A program made the translations under genes and the position numbers. This document shows, piece by piece, positions 4,871 through 9,032 of a DNA stretch of 9,032 nucleotides. Source of the DNA: RUG760 sp045642205 (GTDB lineage Bacteria; Bacillota; Clostridia; Lachnospirales; Bianqueaceae); assembly GCA_045642205.1 (NCBI GenBank), contig JAZUIK010000135.1, positions 1 through 9,032 on the forward strand, read 5' to 3'. Under the pieces are notes generated by a model. It ran no database searches and was not told the origin of the DNA. It saw only the letters and a program-made list of their open reading frames with translations. The stretch's first letter is position 1. Each line of letters begins with the position of its first letter.

Positions 4871-7585
4871 ATGGATTATAGTAAACGAATGAATACCAAC
4901 AGGCGTCTGCTTCGTGGAAATTACGGTGAAAAGCTGTATTCCCGAGTATGGCTCTACGCCCTGCGCATCGCCTGTGTCGGATTCCTTGCCGGATGTTTTG
5001 CACTGGCAGGCGTCCTTCTCGGCACCTTCATGGGATTGATGGATGGTGTTCCCGAGGTCACATTAAACGCACTGGCTATCAACGGTGAAACCTCCAAGAT
5101 CGTCGATCAGGACGGAAATCTGCTGACGGAGATCTGGACGGCCGAGCAGCGTACCTCTGTGCCTATCGACAAAATGCCGGAGGATCTGATCAATGCCCTG
5201 GTCGCCATTGAGGATCATCGCTTCTTTGAGCATGACGGTATCGACCTGGAGGGTATCCTCCGTGCCGGTGTCGCTGTCTTTAAGGCCGGCGGTGAATCTG
5301 TTGAAGGTGGTTCCACCATCACCCAGCAGATGATCAAGAAGATGGTCCTGACCTCCGATCAGAACTGGCGCAGAAAGATCCAGGAATGGTATCTGGCTCT
5401 GAAGTTGGAAGACATGATGGGCGAGGTCTATGGAAAAGAACAGACTAAGCGTCTGATCCTTGAGTCCTATCTAAACTACAACTACCTCGGCAACAGCTGT
5501 TATGGCGTCGAGACTGCGTCTCAGCGCTATTTCGGAAAGCATGTTTCCGAACTGTCCACCGCACAGTGTGCTCTTCTGGCAGGTCTGTTCAATGCGCCTT
5601 CTGCCTATGACCCTCTTGTCAACTACAACGGTACCTCCAGACAGCGTCAGGTACAGGTACTGGATGCCATGAAGGAATACGGATATCTTACCGAAGATGA
5701 ATACAAAGCTGCCTATGGTGAGCAGGTCTTCGTAGAGATCCGTGCCTACAATGCCGCCTACGAAGCTCAGGACAGTGATGACGTCTATACCTTCTTTGAA
5801 GACAGTGTCATTACCGCAGTTCAGGAAGATCTGAAGAAGAAACTGGGTTATTCCTCTGCTGATGCCTACAACCTCCTGTATCATGGCGGTATTACGATCT
5901 ATGCGACCGTCGACAATCGTATCCAGGGCATCATCGATGATGTCTTTGAGAGCGGTGAGCTCTTCCAGGACGAGACCTACTACGAGCTCAGCTATGCGTT
6001 GACCATCTACGATGAAAAAGATCGTAATCTGACCGATGACTACTATACTCTCGGCCTCTTCTATTCCCCTGAGGAATGTCAGCTGGCTGCAGAAGAATTC
6101 AAATCCCGTTATATCACTGCTGATATGACCAAGGGTTGGGATTACGTGGAAAGTATTACCATCACCGAAGAGCCGCAGTACTCCATGACCATCATCGACC
6201 AGTCCAACGGACATGTAGTCGGAATGGCCGGCGGACGCGGTGATAAGACCACAAACCTTTCTCTGAATCGTGCAACGGATTCCACCCGTCAGCCCGGCTC
6301 TACCTTTAAGATCCTGGCTTCCTATGCTGCTGCACTGGATGTGGGTGGTTTCTGCCCCGGAAGTGTCATGGACGACTCCTTCATGATGTGGGATGACTGG
6401 ATCCCCGGCAACTGGTGGGGTACCCGTACCTACCTTGGTTTCCAGACCATGCGCCGTGGTATCGCAAACTCTGAGAATATCGTCACCTCCAAGTTCATGA
6501 GAGCTGTCGGTGTCGAGACCAACTTCGACTATGTAGAAAGCTTTGGTATCTCCACACTGCGCCGTGAGGCTGATGATTGGGGTCTTACCGATATGGTAGG
6601 TTCCCTTTGTCTTGGTTCCGGTGCCGTCAAAAATATCGAGCTGACTGCCGGTTATGCTGCCATCGCCAACGATGGTGTCTATATCGAGCCTATCTTCTAT
6701 ACCAAGGTCGAAGATATCAACGGTAATCTGCTGTATGAAAATGAGCAGGAAACCCACCGCGTTATCAAGGAGACCACCGCTTACCTTCTGACCAGTATGA
6801 TGCGTGATAACCTGACCGGTGCTAACGAAGGTTCCGCAACTGCCTGCAACTTCGACTACGATCAGTTTACCGCAGGTAAGACCGGTACCACTTCGGACGC
6901 CAACGATTACGCATTCGTCGGATATACCAATTACTACACCAGTGCGATCCAGGTAGGTTTTGACTATGTCACCTATCCGGAGGTCTACTATGAGAGCCTC
7001 GGCCACTCCAGTATCGATCCCAACGGTGCCTATATGCTGAGCTATAGTGCTCATAAAGATATATGGCGTACCATTATGGGACGTGTCCACGAGCCCCTGG
7101 AGACCATCTCCGAGTGGCATCCCGCTCCCGAAGGCATTACCTATGTATCCCTTTGCCTGGACAGCGGTCTGATCCCCGGTCCTTATTGTGATCAGGATCC
7201 TCGTGGTTCTCGTATCAATACTGACCTTTGCTACTACGACAATATTCCCGGAAACAGCTGTTCCCGTCATATTGAGCTGACTGTATGTAAAGAGACCGGT
7301 ATGATCGCCACTCCTTACTGTACCGAAACCGAGAAGAAAGTCTTCATCACTCGAACGGATGATGAGATCTTCGATATCCGCGTAGAAAATCTTCATAAGA
7401 TCGAAGACTTCCCCTACTGTGCTTATCCCTGGAAGTATGCATCTGAGATCGTAGCCTCCATCGATGGTGCCACCATGACGACCTACGATCCCAGTTACAC
7501 TCCCACCTGGTATGGAGAATGCAATAAGCATACGGAACCGAAGAAAGAAGAAAGTTCGGACAGCAGTTCCGCTACCACTCCGTGA
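4871..7585 (+). CDS. Class A penicillin-binding protein (bifunctional glycosyltransferase/transpeptidase, PBP1a-like)
   Basis: This 904-residue enzyme polymerises lipid II into glycan strands and crosslinks them outside the membrane. A basic N-terminus leads into one membrane anchor (about 27-56). The GT51 domain (about 75-255) has EDHRFFEHDGID with catalytic Glu114, GGSTITQQMIKK (146-157), RRKIQEWYLALKLE with Glu172, and LILESYLNYNYLGNSCYGVE. The transpeptidase domain (about 340-740) has all three motifs: STFK with Ser477 and Lys480, SEN (534-536) and KTGTT (670-674). Both activities should be intact. The C-terminal extension (about 755-904) holds eight cysteines, several in C..(S/T)G.....YC units, and ends in a Glu/Lys/Ser/Thr-rich tail. 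The start is taken at ATG 4871 rather than GTG 4859 (four residues longer). It has its own strong promoter, is divergent from the LCP gene and ends in a hairpin terminator. It is a relative of ponA/pbpF-type genes. Confidence 0.96.
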   Translation: MDYSKRMNTNRRLLRGNYGEKLYSRVWLYALRIACVGFLAGCFALAGVLLGTFMGLMDGVPEVTLNALAINGETSKIVDQDGNLLTEIWTAEQRTSVPIDKMPEDLINALVAIEDHRFFEHDGIDLEGILRAGVAVFKAGGESVEGGSTITQQMIKKMVLTSDQNWRRKIQEWYLALKLEDMMGEVYGKEQTKRLILESYLNYNYLGNSCYGVETASQRYFGKHVSELSTAQCALLAGLFNAPSAYDPLVNYNGTSRQRQVQVLDAMKEYGYLTEDEYKAAYGEQVFVEIRAYNAAYEAQDSDDVYTFFEDSVITAVQEDLKKKLGYSSADAYNLLYHGGITIYATVDNRIQGIIDDVFESGELFQDETYYELSYALTIYDEKDRNLTDDYYTLGLFYSPEECQLAAEEFKSRYITADMTKGWDYVESITITEEPQYSMTIIDQSNGHVVGMAGGRGDKTTNLSLNRATDSTRQPGSTFKILASYAAALDVGGFCPGSVMDDSFMMWDDWIPGNWWGTRTYLGFQTMRRGIANSENIVTSKFMRAVGVETNFDYVESFGISTLRREADDWGLTDMVGSLCLGSGAVKNIELTAGYAAIANDGVYIEPIFYTKVEDINGNLLYENEQETHRVIKETTAYLLTSMMRDNLTGANEGSATACNFDYDQFTAGKTGTTSDANDYAFVGYTNYYTSAIQVGFDYVTYPEVYYESLGHSSIDPNGAYMLSYSAHKDIWRTIMGRVHEPLETISEWHPAPEGITYVSLCLDSGLIPGPYCDQDPRGSRINTDLCYYDNIPGNSCSRHIELTVCKETGMIATPYCTETEKKVFITRTDDEIFDIRVENLHKIEDFPYCAYPWKYASEIVASIDGATMTTYDPSYTPTWYGECNKHTEPKKEESSDSSSATTP

Positions 7586-7652
7586 TCTTTCTTCATTGCT
7601 AAGGTCCAACACCAAAAACGAATAAAGTAACTTCGTTTACTGCACTAAAGAC

Positions 7653-7708
7653 AGAAGCCACTCGGAAACATTGCGCAAGCACCGTTTTCAAGTGGCTTCT
7701 TATTTTAT
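7653..7708 (+). terminator. Hairpin terminator after the PBP gene
   Basis: AGAAGCCACT (7653-7662) and AGTGGCTTCT (7691-7700) form a perfect 10-bp stem followed by TATTTTAT. The 28-nt loop can fold further (GAAAC with GTTTTC, and TTGCGCAA at the tip). It ends the plus-strand PBP transcript. Read on the minus strand the tail is GTCTTTAG, a weaker signal, so it may partly serve the convergent methyltransferase gene too. The 130-bp gap 7586-7715 contains nothing else I can name. Confidence 0.8.
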
Positions 7709-7715
7709 CAATATA

Positions 7716-9032
7716 TTAGTGGATCTTCAGTATCATGACTGTGGGTTCCAATCCTCCGGCCTCCACACGCTTTTGAAGAAGGATCTCCATTTCAGGATGC
7801 CGTTTGGCTTCCTGATACAGAAGCTTTCCTTCCATAGAGTAGAGTACAGCGATTCCTCCCCTCTTAATCCATCTGGGGAGCTGCTCAAACAGTCCTCGAT
7901 ACAAGGTGACATTTTCTTTATGGGATCCGACACGGTTTCCGAAGGGAAGGTTGGCATAGAGTTCATCCACCTGCACATCGTGACTTAACTCCAGCATATC
8001 CTTTCGAATAAGCTGAACCTTTACACCTTTAAGATTCTCTCTGTCTGCCTTAAAGTTCTCACCGGCTGCCTTTAATGCTTCTAACGACAGGTCACTGCCT
8101 AACAGCATAGAGGGCTTTCTTCTTTGCAGTCTGCTGCGTTCCAAAAGCAGCGTACCGCTGCCGCAGCACGGATCCATGACGATGGCCTTTTCCTTGACAA
8201 ACGGCTTTGCCATCTGTACAAGTCCTGCTGCTCCCGCAGGATGGATCGATGCTGCAATACTCTGCTTTCTGTAAGCGTATCTTTCATCGACTATCGTGAA
8301 CAATTTCAGATAGGATACATAGGAACCGGCTTTAGGAAGCTTTCTTAATCGAAGCTCACAGACATAATCTCCCGGGGCATTCTCCAACAGGTCGGGGTAT
8401 GCCTCTTCCAGTGCATTCGCCAATGTAGAAACTGCTTCCGAGCGGCTATATTTTCTGCCACTCTGCTTCTCCAGCATATCCTCCGCAGTATTTTCCACTG
8501 ACTCGATGCGAAAACGGAAATGACTACTCCCTTTATGTAATGCCTTCAGCAGCATGGTCAGTCTGTCTCCCAGGATCCTGACGATAGGTGTATCCTTCTC
8601 CACACGAATGGTTCCCATGGGGATCAGCCATTCCTTATAACTGCGGACCTTCCGGAGTTGCTCCAATGTCGTTTCTTCCACACTGACAGCTCCCGGTCTC
8701 ACCAAAAGGATCCTGCCCGCACGTTTTTCCTTTATTTCCTCTGCCAGTACCTCTTCGAAACCTCTTTCCGTCCTCAGCTCGACCTTCAATCCTTTGATCC
8801 CGTCCATTCCTGTAAAAACAGGGATCTCACTATCTTCAGATCGACGAAGCTGTTTCAGGGCTTTACGAAGGGCTTCCTTCTCCTCCTGTACATGCTTGAC
8901 CTCCGAAGGATCTTTCGCCTCCATGACGGTATAGTCCTCGAGATAGTCTCTGGCTGCTTCAGTTCCAAGGGCTCCCAGAGCCAACAGCATGGAGGGTCTG
9001 ACCATACGGACACTTTCTTTTTTCAGTGCTGT
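7716..9032 (-). CDS. THUMP/TRM11-like SAM-dependent RNA methyltransferase, 5' end outside the window
   Basis: The visible 438 codons encode a Rossmann-fold methyltransferase of the TRM11/THUMPD3 type, which modifies guanosine N2 in tRNA; the exact target is not predictable here. Counting from the ATG at 9005, about 73-240 resembles a divergent THUMP-like RNA-binding region (LKVELRTERGFEEVLAEEI). HPAGAAGLVQMAKP lies at 255-268, SAM motif I MDPCCGSGTLLLE at 277-289, the motif II acidic residue in GSDLS (303-307) and motif IV ANLPFGNRVGSH at 351-362. That ATG is probably not the start: the frame stays open through nine more codons to the edge (Thr-Ala-Leu-Lys-Lys-Glu-Ser-Val-Arg) and no ribosome binding site precedes it. 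The first visible 30 residues (VRPSMLLALGALGTEAARDY) look like a HEAT-type helical repeat. The gene is convergent with the PBP gene. Confidence 0.88.
   Translation of the reverse strand, partial: TALKKESVRMVRPSMLLALGALGTEAARDYLEDYTVMEAKDPSEVKHVQEEKEALRKALKQLRRSEDSEIPVFTGMDGIKGLKVELRTERGFEEVLAEEIKEKRAGRILLVRPGAVSVEETTLEQLRKVRSYKEWLIPMGTIRVEKDTPIVRILGDRLTMLLKALHKGSSHFRFRIESVENTAEDMLEKQSGRKYSRSEAVSTLANALEEAYPDLLENAPGDYVCELRLRKLPKAGSYVSYLKLFTIVDERYAYRKQSIAASIHPAGAAGLVQMAKPFVKEKAIVMDPCCGSGTLLLERSRLQRRKPSMLLGSDLSLEALKAAGENFKADRENLKGVKVQLIRKDMLELSHDVQVDELYANLPFGNRVGSHKENVTLYRGLFEQLPRWIKRGGIAVLYSMEGKLLYQEAKRHPEMEILLQKRVEAGGLEPTVMILKIH

Noticed and set aside
4672..4881. Small plus-strand frame of 69 codons across the divergent control region
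   Set aside because: It runs through both predicted promoters and the hairpins, has no ribosome binding site, and overlaps the PBP start in another frame.
5471..7615. Very long open frame on the minus strand (714 codons) opposite the PBP gene
   Set aside because: The translation is low-complexity in Gly, Ile, Val, Asp and Thr with no family motif or signal, and the opposite strand has all PBP catalytic motifs. The lack of stops follows from codon bias in the real gene.

Overview
The window looks like chromosomal DNA from a Gram-positive member of the Clostridia, most likely a Lachnospiraceae-type gut anaerobe. This is inferred from moderate base composition, strong AAGGAGG-type ribosome binding sites, textbook sigma-A promoters, a lipoprotein signal, a Y/Q/G/P-rich three-membrane-span LCP protein and a Cys-rich class A penicillin-binding protein. 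Nothing in it looks phage-, transposon- or CRISPR-related. All genes are intact except the one cut by the right edge.

Layout, left to right. On the minus strand: a secreted lipoprotein nuclease with a C-terminal Ada-like zinc-binding tail (28-1017); a terminator-like hairpin (1045-1072); a degenerate 42-44 bp tandem repeat array grown out of the 3' end of the next gene (about 1107-1250); a YebC/TACO1-family translation or regulatory protein (1234-1950) with its own promoter (1995-2023); and a probable two-gene operon of a YigZ/IMPACT-family protein (2044-2694) and, upstream of it, an LCP-family cell-wall ligase (2699-4558). A 312 bp divergent control region (4559-4870) follows. On the plus strand lies a large bifunctional class A penicillin-binding protein (4871-7585), closed by a strong hairpin terminator (7653-7708). 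Convergent to it, on the minus strand, is a THUMP/TRM11-like RNA methyltransferase (7716 to the right edge) whose 5' end lies outside the window.

The functional core is the divergent pair. The class A PBP polymerises and crosslinks peptidoglycan. The LCP protein is of the family that attaches anionic glycopolymers to peptidoglycan. Their best predicted promoters are back to back and use the same six base pairs as -35 element, each with a 17-nt spacer and an extended -10, which suggests competitive or coordinated expression. The LCP transcript also begins with a terminator-like hairpin, a candidate attenuator. YebC, YigZ and the methyltransferase are translation- or RNA-related housekeeping families.

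No wholly new multi-gene system is evident. The observations most worth checking are regulatory: the shared -35 promoters, the LCP leader attenuator, and the yebC tail repeats, whose palindrome changes on both arms together and which carry promoter-like elements feeding into a hairpin just ahead of the nuclease gene.
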